The notes: generated by a model not told the origin, from the sequence alone. 40,772 bases of DNA from JBFKOL01 sp041628815 (GCA_041628815.1 JBFKOL010000004.1:1-40772); one strand, 5' to 3'. Positions 7,819 through 15,513 are shown, counted from the stretch's first letter. A program made the numbers and translations.

Positions 7819-8475
7819 ATGGTCCATTTTTTTCGGGTTATCTCATACTTGTTACATCCACTCGCAATCAACATGGCTCTCATGTTATCATTTTTGGTTT
7901 TCAATCCTTATTCCTTTTTGTTTCAAGATGAAAAAGATAAAGGAGTATTTGTGATCATGGCTGTGGCTATTGTATTTGTAATCCCTCTTGTTGTGGTGGC
8001 AGTCATGAAGGGAATTGGTTTGATATCGTCATTCCGGATGATGGATAAAAAGGAACGAATCGGCCCCCTTATTGCCATCATGACCTGCTACATATGGTTT
8101 TTTATCAATCTTTATAACAATCCAGTATATCCGGATGAGCTTTCTATACTTGCCCTGGGCAGTTGTCTTGCAGTGGGAATGGGATTTTTTATAAACAATT
8201 TCAGTAAGATCAGTTTACACGCCATCGGTGCCGGCGGATTGGTCTGTGGGCTGTATTTGTCATTTTCAAGTTTCGAGCTGACGGAGTTTAAAGTGACCTT
8301 TCCATTGCTGGGATCGTTTTGGATCTCCTCCTTGTTTGTATTAATTCTATCCGTTTTGATTGCAGGAGCTATAGGCACTGCAAGGCTTTATCTCAATGCT
8401 CATCGCAGCAGAGACGTGTTTGGGGGATATCTGGTTGGTATATTTGCATTTTTAATGGCGAACAGCTTTTTATAA
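7819..8475 (+). CDS. PAP2-superfamily-like integral membrane protein (218 aa)
   Basis: The protein is very hydrophobic with about six membrane segments. It resembles membrane PAP2 phosphatases: a degenerate first motif DKKERIGPL (76-84), KISLHAIG (130-137) in place of the usual PSGH motif, and ARLYLNAHRSRDVFGGYLVG (188-207), which keeps the Arg189-His195-Asp199 spacing of motif 3. The Ser-Gly-His of motif 2 is missing, though Ser132 and His134 are nearby. It may be a Bacteroidota subgroup or an inactive member. It lies 14 bases before dapD and may be cotranscribed with it. Substrate unknown. Confidence 0.65.
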   Translation: MVHFFRVISYLLHPLAINMALMLSFLVFNPYSFLFQDEKDKGVFVIMAVAIVFVIPLVVVAVMKGIGLISSFRMMDKKERIGPLIAIMTCYIWFFINLYNNPVYPDELSILALGSCLAVGMGFFINNFSKISLHAIGAGGLVCGLYLSFSSFELTEFKVTFPLLGSFWISSLFVLILSVLIAGAIGTARLYLNAHRSRDVFGGYLVGIFAFLMANSFL

Positions 8476-8489
8476 AGTTCAATAAAACC

Positions 8490-9305
8490 ATGGAAGAAAT
8501 ACGTCAGTTGGTTGAAGAGGCCTGGGAGAATAAGACATTGCTCAAAGAAGAAAAATATACAAAGGCCATCCAAAAAGTATTGTATTGGCTCGATAGGGGA
8601 GAGATCAGAGTCGCTGAGCCACATGGCAATGACTGGAAGGTCAATGAATGGATAAAGAAGGCAGTTGTCATGTATTTTCCGTTGCAAAAAATGGAAACCT
8701 ATGAAGTCGGCCCCCTGGAGTTTCATGATAAAATTCCTTTGAAAAAAGACTATGCCTCACTGGGTGTCAGGGTAGTGCCTCATGCCATAGCTCGCTATGG
8801 TGCGTTTCTCGAAAGAGGAGTCATCATGATGCCAAGTTACGTGAACCTGGGTGCATGGGTTGGGTCCGGGACTATGGTCGACACGTGGGCCACCGTAGGG
8901 TCATGCGCCCAAATCGGCCGCAATGTACACTTGTCGGGAGGGGTCGGCATAGGAGGAGTCCTTGAACCACCTCAGGCAGCACCGACGATTATCGAGGACA
9001 ACTGTTTCATTGGTTCGCGCTCAATCGTTGTAGAAGGGGTGAGAGTTGAAAAAGAAGCTGTCTTGGGAGCCAATGTGGTTCTGACCAAATCCACCCGTAT
9101 TATAGATGTAACCAATGCCGATCCGTTAACCTATAAAGGAAGGGTGCCTGAAAGATCGGTTGTGATACCCGGAAGCTATGCTAAATCATTTCCTGCGGGC
9201 ACGTACAACGTAAACTGTGCATTGATCATCGGAAGGAGAAAAGACAGTACCGACAAGAAGGTTTCGCTGAACGAGGCATTGAGAGATTACAATGTTTCGG
9301 TCTGA
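8490..9305 (+). CDS. dapD: 2,3,4,5-tetrahydropyridine-2,6-dicarboxylate N-succinyltransferase (271 aa)
   Basis: DapD succinylates tetrahydrodipicolinate in the succinylase branch of lysine and diaminopimelate synthesis. The ATG at 8490 gives 271 residues (MEEIRQLVEEAW...), close to the usual 274; an upstream in-frame start at 8319 would lie inside the preceding gene and is rejected. The N-terminal helical region is followed by RVVPHAIARYGAFLERGV and a left-handed beta-helix of hexapeptide repeats (PSYVNLGAWVGSGTMVDTWA, IGRNVHLSGGVGIGGVLEPP, IEDNCFIGSRSIVVEGVRV). The family match is essentially complete. Confidence 0.97.
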   Translation: MEEIRQLVEEAWENKTLLKEEKYTKAIQKVLYWLDRGEIRVAEPHGNDWKVNEWIKKAVVMYFPLQKMETYEVGPLEFHDKIPLKKDYASLGVRVVPHAIARYGAFLERGVIMMPSYVNLGAWVGSGTMVDTWATVGSCAQIGRNVHLSGGVGIGGVLEPPQAAPTIIEDNCFIGSRSIVVEGVRVEKEAVLGANVVLTKSTRIIDVTNADPLTYKGRVPERSVVIPGSYAKSFPAGTYNVNCALIIGRRKDSTDKKVSLNEALRDYNVSV

Positions 9306-9315
9306 AGGAAAAAGC

Positions 9316-9364
9316 TACTGGTGTACGATTTCACAAAAGTTGAAAACTAAATCGGTACCAGTGA
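9316..9364. other. Imperfect inverted repeat between convergent dapD and SDR genes
   Basis: ACTGGT..CGATTT on the left pairs with AAATCG..ACCAGT on the right, with a small internal bulge and a 17-19-base A-rich loop. The right arm runs into the end of the SDR gene. It could slow or end transcription from both sides, but it lacks a clean T run, so I do not call it a terminator. Confidence 0.3.
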
Positions 9365-10147
9365 AGGAAACTTTCTGAGCAGGAAAGACAATAACCCCGG
9401 GGACCATTGGGCAATCTTTGCGCCGGTCTTTACCTCCCAGCCAATCAGAATTTCTTTCTTACCGCGCTCCAGCTTCTTTAATATCTCGCGTGCCACATCT
9501 TCCGGTTCATAACCTTTGGTATTCAGATAGCGGACCTGCTGGTCCCTGTAACTTTGGTGTGTATGTGTGCTTCGAAGTGGGATATCTGTTTTCATCGGAC
9601 CAGGATACACCGTGGTTACACTTACCGGCGTATCAGCAAGTTCTGCCCGCAAGGACTGCGAAAATGTACGCAGTGCTGACTTGGATGTTGCATAGGCAGA
9701 GAGGCGTGGAAGGCCATGAAATGCGATGCCACTGCAAATGTTCACAATACTTGCCTTCGGCCTGTCTAGCATCATCGGAAGAAATGCCTTTACACAATAC
9801 ATAGATCCCAGCAAGTTCACGCGGATGACGTTTTCGAAATCCGAGGGATCCGTTTCCAGTACGGCACCTGTGTGGGAAACACCAGCATTGTTAATTAACA
9901 TATCAACATTTTGAAAATGCTTTGGGACACTTTGTTTGAAGCCGTAAACTTCCTTAATTGTTGATATGTCCACTATCCCGCAGATTACGCGTTTTCCGGT
10001 TTCTTCTGTGAAGATGTCATGTAAAGATGGGTCCCTGTCTAATAAAATGAGGAAAGCACCCTGATCGTAAAGCCTTTTGCAAAGGGCCTTGCCGAGACCA
10101 TGTGCAGCACCCGTGATCACAACCGTCTTATCTTTCCAGGGGCTCAT
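9347..10147 (-). CDS. Short-chain dehydrogenase/reductase (266 aa)
   Basis: This is a classical NAD(P)-dependent SDR. The cofactor motif TGAAHGLG is at residues 12-19, NNAG at 86-89, the catalytic Ser139 in NICSG, and Tyr152/Lys156 in YATSK. The Asp at 37 after the second strand (LLDRDP) suggests NAD rather than NADP. PGPMKTD follows the active site. The hydrophobic, basic C-terminus (LLSFLLRKFPSLVPI) might sit at a membrane, as in several SDRs acting on lipids. Its start overlaps the end of the TrpF-like gene by 20 bases, so the two are translated from one message. Substrate not predictable. Confidence 0.9.
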   Translation of the reverse strand: MSPWKDKTVVITGAAHGLGKALCKRLYDQGAFLILLDRDPSLHDIFTEETGKRVICGIVDISTIKEVYGFKQSVPKHFQNVDMLINNAGVSHTGAVLETDPSDFENVIRVNLLGSMYCVKAFLPMMLDRPKASIVNICSGIAFHGLPRLSAYATSKSALRTFSQSLRAELADTPVSVTTVYPGPMKTDIPLRSTHTHQSYRDQQVRYLNTKGYEPEDVAREILKKLERGKKEILIGWEVKTGAKIAQWSPGLLSFLLRKFPSLVPI

Positions 10148-10631
10148 TACGGATCAATGAAAAAAGATGGTCCAATTGTTCATATTGCTTCATGCCCAGC
10201 TTGATTTCAACATCTCCATTTACTATGAATCCATCACAACCCGATAATTCTGGATCCAGCGGATCATCCTGGATATTTTGCACCTCCACAAATATTTTAT
10301 CTCCAATTGCAATTTCTATTTCCCCCTTGTGATCCCTGATTTGAAAGCAATCGACAAATGGTAAAAGATGGGAAGGGTCATAGTCTGTATCGTGGCGAAT
10401 GGCAAACATCATGGGAGAAACTTTCACCAGGGTTTCTTCGAGTTGGTGAATACCTTTAGCACCTGTCACAAGTAGGATTTCAGGGCCTGAAACCCATTCC
10501 TTGATCTCTAATACCTGATCGCAGGATAATACATCAAGATCGAACAATAAATAGTCCACACCCTGGGCTGCAAAATAACGGGCATCCGTTAAGTTTGTAA
10601 TATTGGCTGCAATTATGGGAATTGAAAGCAT
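10128..10631 (-). CDS. TrpF-like (phosphoribosylanthranilate-isomerase-like) protein, short (167 aa)
   Basis: The N-terminus (IIAANITNLTDARYFAAQGV) resembles the first strand and helix of TrpF, where the sequence is usually CGIT-----DA---A--GAD. The next strand YLLFDLD fits a TIM barrel. The catalytic Cys of TrpF is replaced by Ala (AANIT), and at 167 residues it is shorter than the usual 200 or more, so normal isomerase activity is doubtful. It is followed on the same strand by an overlapping SDR gene. A perfect -7 box lies four bases upstream of its start. It may be a Bacteroidota family derived from TrpF with another role. Confidence 0.6.
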   Translation of the reverse strand: MLSIPIIAANITNLTDARYFAAQGVDYLLFDLDVLSCDQVLEIKEWVSGPEILLVTGAKGIHQLEETLVKVSPMMFAIRHDTDYDPSHLLPFVDCFQIRDHKGEIEIAIGDKIFVEVQNIQDDPLDPELSGCDGFIVNGDVEIKLGMKQYEQLDHLFSLIRNEPLER

Positions 10632-10635
10632 AGCA

Positions 10636-10643
10636 CAAATTTA
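10636..10643 (-). promoter_or_regulatory. -7 element TAAATTTG four bases before the TrpF-like start (leaderless)
   Basis: The minus strand reads TAAATTTG, then TGCT, then the ATG at 10631. With transcription starting about five bases after the box, the first base of the RNA would be the A of ATG. Confidence 0.55.
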
Positions 10644-10657
10644 ATCCGCTTTGCATT

Positions 10658-11005
10658 ATGAGCGATCATAGCTACTTTGACTTGGTGTACTACATAACAA
10701 GGCAAATCCCAAAAGGGAGGGTGTCCACCTATGGAGCCATAGCAGATTATTTATCCCTGGGCTCCGCCAGGATGGTAGGATGGGCACTTACGCAATCCAA
10801 CCGCTCTTCTGCAACTGACATACCCGCTCACAGAGTTGTTAACCGAAAAGGTGAGTTGACAGGGCGGATACATTTTGCTACTCCGACCAGGATGCAGGAA
10901 TTACTGGAGGATGAAGACACCAAGGTGGTGGATAACAAAGTAATAGACTTCAAAAATAAATTTTGGCACCCCATGGAACTCGATCAAAATGACCAAGAGA
11001 ATTAA
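10658..11005 (+). CDS. Alkyltransferase-like (ATL) DNA-binding protein (115 aa)
   Basis: ATL proteins have the DNA-binding fold of O6-methylguanine methyltransferase but lack the acceptor Cys; they bind O6-alkylguanine and pass it to nucleotide excision repair. The fold signature is IPKGRVSTYGAIADYLSLGS and ARMVGWAL, followed by IPAHRVVNRKGELTG. The active-site motif PCHRV is PAHRV here, with Ala57 in place of Cys, the defining ATL change. The length fits a stand-alone ATL. The gene overlaps the sulfotransferase-like gene by 17 bases and leads a three-gene plus-strand run. Confidence 0.88.
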   Translation: MSDHSYFDLVYYITRQIPKGRVSTYGAIADYLSLGSARMVGWALTQSNRSSATDIPAHRVVNRKGELTGRIHFATPTRMQELLEDEDTKVVDNKVIDFKNKFWHPMELDQNDQEN

Positions 11006-11735
11006 CCTTATATCGGGACCGAGGAATGTCTCTACCGCACTTATGTATGCTTTTGACAACAGGGATGATACCTGCGTAATTGATGAGCCCATGTATGCAT
11101 ACTACCTGAAAACTTCAGGGGCATTGCATCCAGACAGGGAATTGATCTTAAAGGCTCTTCCACAATCGTTCGATGAGGTATTGGACCAATACCTCTTGTG
11201 TCCGGTTGACAAACCTATTTACTTTATCAAAGGAATGGCGCATCATTACTGTGATCTTCCACTCGACTTTTTGGAAGAGTTTGAAAATGTCTTTCTCATC
11301 AGGGATCCCGTTCAACTGATCGCTTCTTTTTCAAAGGTAATTCCCTATCCAACGATGCGCGATATTGGACTTAAGAAGGAATGGGAAATTTTCGACTATT
11401 TACAAAAACGAAATTGCCGCAGCATCGTATTAGATTCAGGAGAACTTTTGACAGATCCGCCCGGCGTTTTACAGCAACTTTGTGCACAGCTGGAAATCTC
11501 ATTTGACGAACGAATGCTCTCATGGACACCAGGGCCCAGAAAAGACGACGGTGTATGGGCCGAACACTGGTATGGAAGCGTGCACAAATCCTGTGGGTTC
11601 ATCAGGCAGGATAAAAAAAGCGTGACGCTGCAAAAGCGTCATCAGCCATTGCTTGAAGAAGCTATGCCGTACTATCAATCACTTTTTCAATACGCCATCA
11701 AGGCCGAATTAAACAATCATGTTACAGAGTTTTGA
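10989..11735 (+). CDS. Sulfotransferase-like P-loop protein (248 aa)
   Basis: The N-terminal SGPRNVSTALM (residues 9-19) is a P-loop like the 5'-phosphosulfate loop of PAPS-dependent sulfotransferases. The segment FLIRDPVQLIASF near residue 100 matches the 3'-phosphate-binding motif (RDP...S). The C-terminal part is less typical. It overlaps the ATL gene by 17 bases and the aminotransferase gene by 17 bases. From memory, plant proteins named branched-chain aminotransferase-like join a P-loop domain of this kind to a class IV aminotransferase, which fits this gene pair. The substrate is unknown, and it might bind a nucleotide without transferring sulfate. Confidence 0.72.
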   Translation: MTKRINLISGPRNVSTALMYAFDNRDDTCVIDEPMYAYYLKTSGALHPDRELILKALPQSFDEVLDQYLLCPVDKPIYFIKGMAHHYCDLPLDFLEEFENVFLIRDPVQLIASFSKVIPYPTMRDIGLKKEWEIFDYLQKRNCRSIVLDSGELLTDPPGVLQQLCAQLEISFDERMLSWTPGPRKDDGVWAEHWYGSVHKSCGFIRQDKKSVTLQKRHQPLLEEAMPYYQSLFQYAIKAELNNHVTEF

Positions 11736-12618
11736 TCCGAGAAACAAGGACATAAAAGTTTGGGTGGGAGACCGCCTTTATCCGAGAAAAGAGGCAAAGG
11801 TCTCTGTTTTTGACAGCGTTGTACAAGGTGGAGATGCTGTTTGGGAAGGACTGCGCAAATATCCCGATGGAATATTTCTTTTGGATAGGCATCTCGAGAG
11901 ATTGAGGGCCTCCGCAAAAGCACTTGCCTTTGAACAGATACCTGATGATCAAACTATGATGGACGCCATCGGAAAAACCTTAAAAGCCAATGGAATGGAT
12001 GACGGTGTGCATATCCGGCTAACCCTCACCAGGGGAGAAAAAATTACCTCGGGAATGGATCCGAGGCTGAACCAATCGGGTCCGACATTGATTGTTTTGG
12101 CCGAATGGAAAACTCCGGTATATGATAATAAAAAAGGCATTCGCCTGATTACGTCAACCCAGCGGAGGAACAACCCTTCATTCCTTGATTCGAAGATTCA
12201 TCACAACAATCTTTTGAACAATATTCTGGCGAAGATCCAGGCCAATGTCGCCGGTGTCGATGCGGCCCTCATGCTTGATTTTTTTGGTTTCGTGGCGGAG
12301 CTCAATGGCACCAATCTCTTTATGACCAAGAACGGATCCGTTTTTACACCTACTGCAGATGCCTGTTTGCATGGCATAACAAGAGGGATGATTATTCAAT
12401 TGTGCAGAGAAAAGGGAATTTCCATTTATGAACGCAACATCTCGCTGACTGAGGTATACAATGCCGATGAAGTCTTTTGCACGGGCACTATGGGAGAGCT
12501 CACCCCTGTTGTAGAGCTCGACGGACGGCAGTTGGGAAATAACCCGGAAAGAGGGTTGTTCGCCCTGTTGAAGGATGCATTTACCGAGAGCATTCCCAAA
12601 TATTGTATACCTGTGTGA
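11719..12618 (+). CDS. Class IV (BCAT/D-amino-acid type) PLP aminotransferase (299 aa)
   Basis: This is a fold-type IV PLP enzyme. The N-terminal VWVGDRLYPRKEAKVSVFDS and GDAVWEGLR are typical, and Arg63 lies in HLERLR. The PLP lysine is Lys159 in LDSKIHHNNLLNNILAK. Glu194 in FVAELNGTNLF and the phosphate-binding GITRG and CTGTMGELTPV follow. It could act on branched-chain amino acids, on D-amino acids, or as a 4-amino-4-deoxychorismate lyase. The sequence does not decide, so I give no symbol. Its start overlaps the sulfotransferase-like gene by 17 bases, which suggests that the two work on one pathway. Confidence 0.86.
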   Translation: MLQSFDPRNKDIKVWVGDRLYPRKEAKVSVFDSVVQGGDAVWEGLRKYPDGIFLLDRHLERLRASAKALAFEQIPDDQTMMDAIGKTLKANGMDDGVHIRLTLTRGEKITSGMDPRLNQSGPTLIVLAEWKTPVYDNKKGIRLITSTQRRNNPSFLDSKIHHNNLLNNILAKIQANVAGVDAALMLDFFGFVAELNGTNLFMTKNGSVFTPTADACLHGITRGMIIQLCREKGISIYERNISLTEVYNADEVFCTGTMGELTPVVELDGRQLGNNPERGLFALLKDAFTESIPKYCIPV

Positions 12619-12741
12619 TGTAATCTAAAAATTCTGTACCGGCTCAAAATGAATCGGAAACACATTTACCATGTATGGCACAATATTTTCTTAGTAAAGG
12701 ATGTTATCTAAAAGCACAATTTACCGGACCAACAGCACTTT

Positions 12742-12957
12742 ATGACGCACAACTACACCTCCAATACAATTTTAAAGTTTATCTACAGGGAACTCCCGTT
12801 GACTGAGCACCTTGAGGCCGAATACGCTGTAGCTACAGATCCTGAATGGAACAAGGCTTTCCATTCCATGAAACAGAGTATTTCTGCTTTACCGAAGGTT
12901 CATTTTTTTCCTTCAGACAGAGTTACCAGATCTATTCTCGCCTACAGCGCCGAGTAG
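12742..12957 (+). CDS. Small anti-sigma-like soluble protein (71 aa)
   Basis: The sequence MTHNYTSNTILKFIYRELPL then TEHLEAEYAVATDPEWNKAF resembles the N-terminal helical part of Bacteroidota anti-sigma-like proteins, where a short acidic helix precedes a membrane or zinc region. It contains no cysteine and no membrane segment. The C-terminus (SDRVTRSILAYSAE) also resembles the end of such small proteins. There is no sigma factor beside it; recA follows 133 bases later. It may regulate a factor encoded elsewhere. The family is recognised only loosely. Confidence 0.55.
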   Translation: MTHNYTSNTILKFIYRELPLTEHLEAEYAVATDPEWNKAFHSMKQSISALPKVHFFPSDRVTRSILAYSAE

Positions 12958-13036
12958 TTCAATTCATTCCGGCGCTTCGGGGACCATTTTGTCTGCTTCT
13001 GTCCTATATTGATCCATTTATTATAAATGGAAGTAT

Positions 13037-13044
13037 TAATTTTG
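13037..13044 (+). promoter_or_regulatory. -7 element TAATTTTG upstream of recA
   Basis: TAATTTTG matches TAnnTTTG, 46 bases before the recA ATG. The nearest TTG upstream (13009-13011) is 25 bases from it, a little far for a -33 element. I see no obvious LexA-like palindrome close by. Confidence 0.4.
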
Positions 13045-13090
13045 TTTTTCATATTTAACACTTCTACCCCGTAGAAACAAATCAAAACCT

Positions 13091-14128
13091 ATGTCCTCTA
13101 ATAAAGAAGCAAAGCTGAAAGCCCTTCAGCTTACCGTTGATAAACTTGAAAAAACGTACGGTAAGGGTACGATTATGAAATTGGGCGATAAGCAGGTAGT
13201 TGATGTCGATGTTATCCCTTCTGGTTCACTTACTCTTGATATTGCATTGGGCATTGGTGGATTTCCAAGGGGAAGGGTAGTTGAGATCTATGGACCGGAA
13301 TCTTCTGGTAAAACAACATTGGCCATTCACGCCATTGCCGAGGCCCAAAAGAAAGGCGGCATAGCTGCATTCATCGACGCGGAGCACGCCTTTGATAAAT
13401 CTTATGCCGAAGCGCTTGGCGTCGACACGGAAAACCTCCTCATATCACAGCCAGACAACGGGGAGCAGGCCCTGGAAATCACTGAAAACCTGATTCGCTC
13501 AGGAGCTATCGACATCCTTGTGGTGGACTCTGTGGCTGCCCTTACGCCGAGAAGTGAAATTGAGGGTGAGATGGGCGATTCGAAAATGGGGCTGCAGGCC
13601 CGCCTTATGTCACAGGCTTTGAGGAAGCTGACTGCCACGATCGGCCGCACGGGATGTTGCTGCATTTTCATCAACCAGCTGCGTGAAAAAATTGGAGTAA
13701 TGTTTGGCAATCCCGAAACTACCACGGGAGGCAATGCCCTGAAGTTTTATGCCTCCATGCGCCTGGATATACGCAAGTCCGGCGCATCGCTCAAAGACAA
13801 GGAAGGCAATGTTATCGGCAACCCGGTAAAAGTAAAAGTCGTCAAAAACAAACTTGCACCACCTTTCAGGATTGCACTTTTTGACATCATGTTCGGAGAA
13901 GGTGTTTCGCGACTGGGAGAGATCATTGATCTGGGTGTAGAAAAAGACATCATCGGTAAAAGCGGATCTTGGTATAGCTACCAGGACACCAAAATTGCGC
14001 AAGGCAAAGAGTCGGCCAAACAATTTCTCGCCGACAATCCGGAAGTCGCTGAGGAAATCACGGCAAAGATCATGGAGAAGTACAACGTTAAAAAGTCAGA
14101 AACCGTAAGAGTAGGAGAGGAAGTCTGA
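13091..14128 (+). CDS. recA: Recombinase RecA (345 aa)
   Basis: RecA forms filaments on single-stranded DNA and performs strand exchange and LexA-type co-proteolysis. The N-terminal KLEKTYGKGTIMKLGDK, the Walker A motif GPESSGKTT (residues 68-76), FIDAEHAFD, DSVAALTPRSEIEGEMGD, INQLREKIGVMFGNPETTTG and GGNALKFYASMRLDIRK are all present. The start MSSNKEAKLKAL is normal for the phylum and the length is standard. pdeM follows six bases after the stop, so both are likely on one message. Confidence 0.98.
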   Translation: MSSNKEAKLKALQLTVDKLEKTYGKGTIMKLGDKQVVDVDVIPSGSLTLDIALGIGGFPRGRVVEIYGPESSGKTTLAIHAIAEAQKKGGIAAFIDAEHAFDKSYAEALGVDTENLLISQPDNGEQALEITENLIRSGAIDILVVDSVAALTPRSEIEGEMGDSKMGLQARLMSQALRKLTATIGRTGCCCIFINQLREKIGVMFGNPETTTGGNALKFYASMRLDIRKSGASLKDKEGNVIGNPVKVKVVKNKLAPPFRIALFDIMFGEGVSRLGEIIDLGVEKDIIGKSGSWYSYQDTKIAQGKESAKQFLADNPEVAEEITAKIMEKYNVKKSETVRVGEEV

Positions 14129-14134
14129 CAACCG

Positions 14135-14776
14135 ATGACTGAGATCATTTTGGCTGGCGAAAAGCTGGTTCTCCTGCCAGAAAAAGCGGTGTTTTGGGCC
14201 GCGACGGGGATACTGTTCATTTCAGATCTTCATCTTGGCAAAATCATGCATTTCAGGAAAGCAGGAATAGCCCTGCCAAATCGCGCAGGGATGGACAACT
14301 ATGTTCGCCTGGAAGAATTGATACAAAAGGTACACCCCACCCGGCTGATCTTCCTGGGAGATCTTTTTCATAGCTACATGAATCAATCATGGAAGTGGTT
14401 TTGTGCATTCAGGCAGAAACATGCGCAAGTAGAGTTTGATCTCGTAGCAGGCAACCATGATATCCTTGATCAAACCGCCTACAGGGAAGCAAACATTCGA
14501 CTGTATGAAGAGGGTATGGTATTGGATCCTTTTTTTCTCACGCATTATCCATCAGAGAAAGATGGATACTTCAACCTATGTGGCCATATTCATCCGGGCA
14601 TAAGATTAAAAGGGAAAGCACGCCAGAGCCTTAAACTTTCTTGTTATTGGGTAAGACCCAACCAAATGGTACTGCCGGCTTTTGGGATCTTCACCGGAGT
14701 AAGCGTCGTGAAACCTTCCGTCTCAGAAGTCCTGTTTGCAATAGCAAACGACGAAATCGTCAAAATTGGGCAATAA
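14135..14776 (+). CDS. pdeM: PdeM-type metallophosphoesterase (213 aa)
   Basis: PdeM is a calcineurin-like phosphoesterase named for its linkage to a DNA ligase-helicase DNA-damage set. Metal-ligand motifs are ISDLHLGKIMHFRKAG (about 29-44), FLGDLFHS, AGNHD and CGHIHPG. The ISDLHLGK-HFRKAGIA-P sequence is specific to this family. Elsewhere the gene sits beside lhr and lig; here it follows recA by six bases, which also points to DNA repair. Assignment to PdeM rather than another calcineurin-like enzyme rests on the HFRKAG signature. Confidence 0.85.
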   Translation: MTEIILAGEKLVLLPEKAVFWAATGILFISDLHLGKIMHFRKAGIALPNRAGMDNYVRLEELIQKVHPTRLIFLGDLFHSYMNQSWKWFCAFRQKHAQVEFDLVAGNHDILDQTAYREANIRLYEEGMVLDPFFLTHYPSEKDGYFNLCGHIHPGIRLKGKARQSLKLSCYWVRPNQMVLPAFGIFTGVSVVKPSVSEVLFAIANDEIVKIGQ

Positions 14777-14785
14777 AAACTATGT

Positions 14786-15406
14786 TTGCGCAAAGACGAA
14801 ACATTGGCTAAGAGAAAATCCAGATACTACGAGATTTTTGAAAAGGAGTTTTTGCCACACATCGATGCCCTGAAGACATTTGCGTATCACCTGGCATATG
14901 ACGAAAACGACGCCAATGATCTCGTCCAGGAAACCTACCTCAAAGCATTCCGGTTCATAGATAAGTACGATGAGGGAACGAATGCCAAAGCATGGTTGTT
15001 TAAGATCTTGAAGAATGCTTACATCAACGAATATCGTAAAAAAAGTAAGCGGCCAACTAAGGTAGATTTTGAAGACATAGTAAGTTACCACGACAGCGAA
15101 ACAAAGGTTTTGCCCGGGTACCTCGATTTACGCGAAGAAATCTTTAAGAACATGATGGGCGATGAGGTTACCATAGCCATCAACTCTCTGCCTATTGATT
15201 TCAGAACCGTCTTGTTGTTATGTGATGTAGAAGGCTTTACCTACGAAGAGATCTCCAAGATTATTGATGTACCTATTGGCACAGTCAGATCCAGGCTCTT
15301 CAGAGCAAGAAACATGCTAAAAGATCGCTTGAAAAGCTATGCGGAGAAGAGAGGTTATCGCGACTATCGGGGAGAAAAAAACAAACCTCAAAAAGAAGAA
15401 GAATGA
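14786..15406 (+). CDS. ECF-type RNA polymerase sigma factor (up to 206 aa)
   Basis: The sigma-2 region is ENDANDLVQETYLKAFRF and NAKAWLFKILKNAYINEYRK; sigma-4 is LPIDFRTVLLLCDVEGFTYE followed by IDVPIGTVRSRLFRARNMLK, the DNA-recognition helix. The start is not an ATG: the frame has TTG at 14786 and TTG at 14804. The first overlaps a TATGTTTG box (14781-14788) that fits a -7 element. If that promoter is real, the second start (MAKRKSRYYEIFEKEF) is the better one. The gene follows pdeM by nine bases and precedes a small anti-sigma-like gene by 107 bases. Confidence 0.9.
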   Translation: MRKDETLAKRKSRYYEIFEKEFLPHIDALKTFAYHLAYDENDANDLVQETYLKAFRFIDKYDEGTNAKAWLFKILKNAYINEYRKKSKRPTKVDFEDIVSYHDSETKVLPGYLDLREEIFKNMMGDEVTIAINSLPIDFRTVLLLCDVEGFTYEEISKIIDVPIGTVRSRLFRARNMLKDRLKSYAEKRGYRDYRGEKNKPQKEEE

Positions 15407-15441
15407 TGCTGAGAGTCCATGTTCATGCAGCAAATTTCTCC

Positions 15442-15473
15442 TTTGCAATTGAATTTGAAGTTTATTAATTTTG
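15442..15473 (+). promoter_or_regulatory. Promoter (-33 TTTG, -7 TAATTTTG) for the 76-aa anti-sigma-like gene
   Basis: TTTG at 15442-15445 is followed after 20 bases by TAATTTTG at 15466-15473, the best-formed Bacteroidota promoter in the window. Transcription would begin near 15478, giving a leader of about 36 bases. The small gene can thus be expressed apart from the sigma factor. Confidence 0.6.
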
Positions 15474-15513
15474 ATAGGCTCATTGCCTAAAGGCATATGT
15501 AAATTCGGCTTCA

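Noticed and set aside
8319..8489. An N-terminal extension of DapD
   Set aside because: It overlaps the PAP2-like gene and has no family similarity; the ATG at 8490 gives the normal length.
13610..14023. A 137-codon open frame antisense to recA
   Set aside because: It lies fully within recA in the opposite strand and has no recognisable motif; long antisense frames are expected there.
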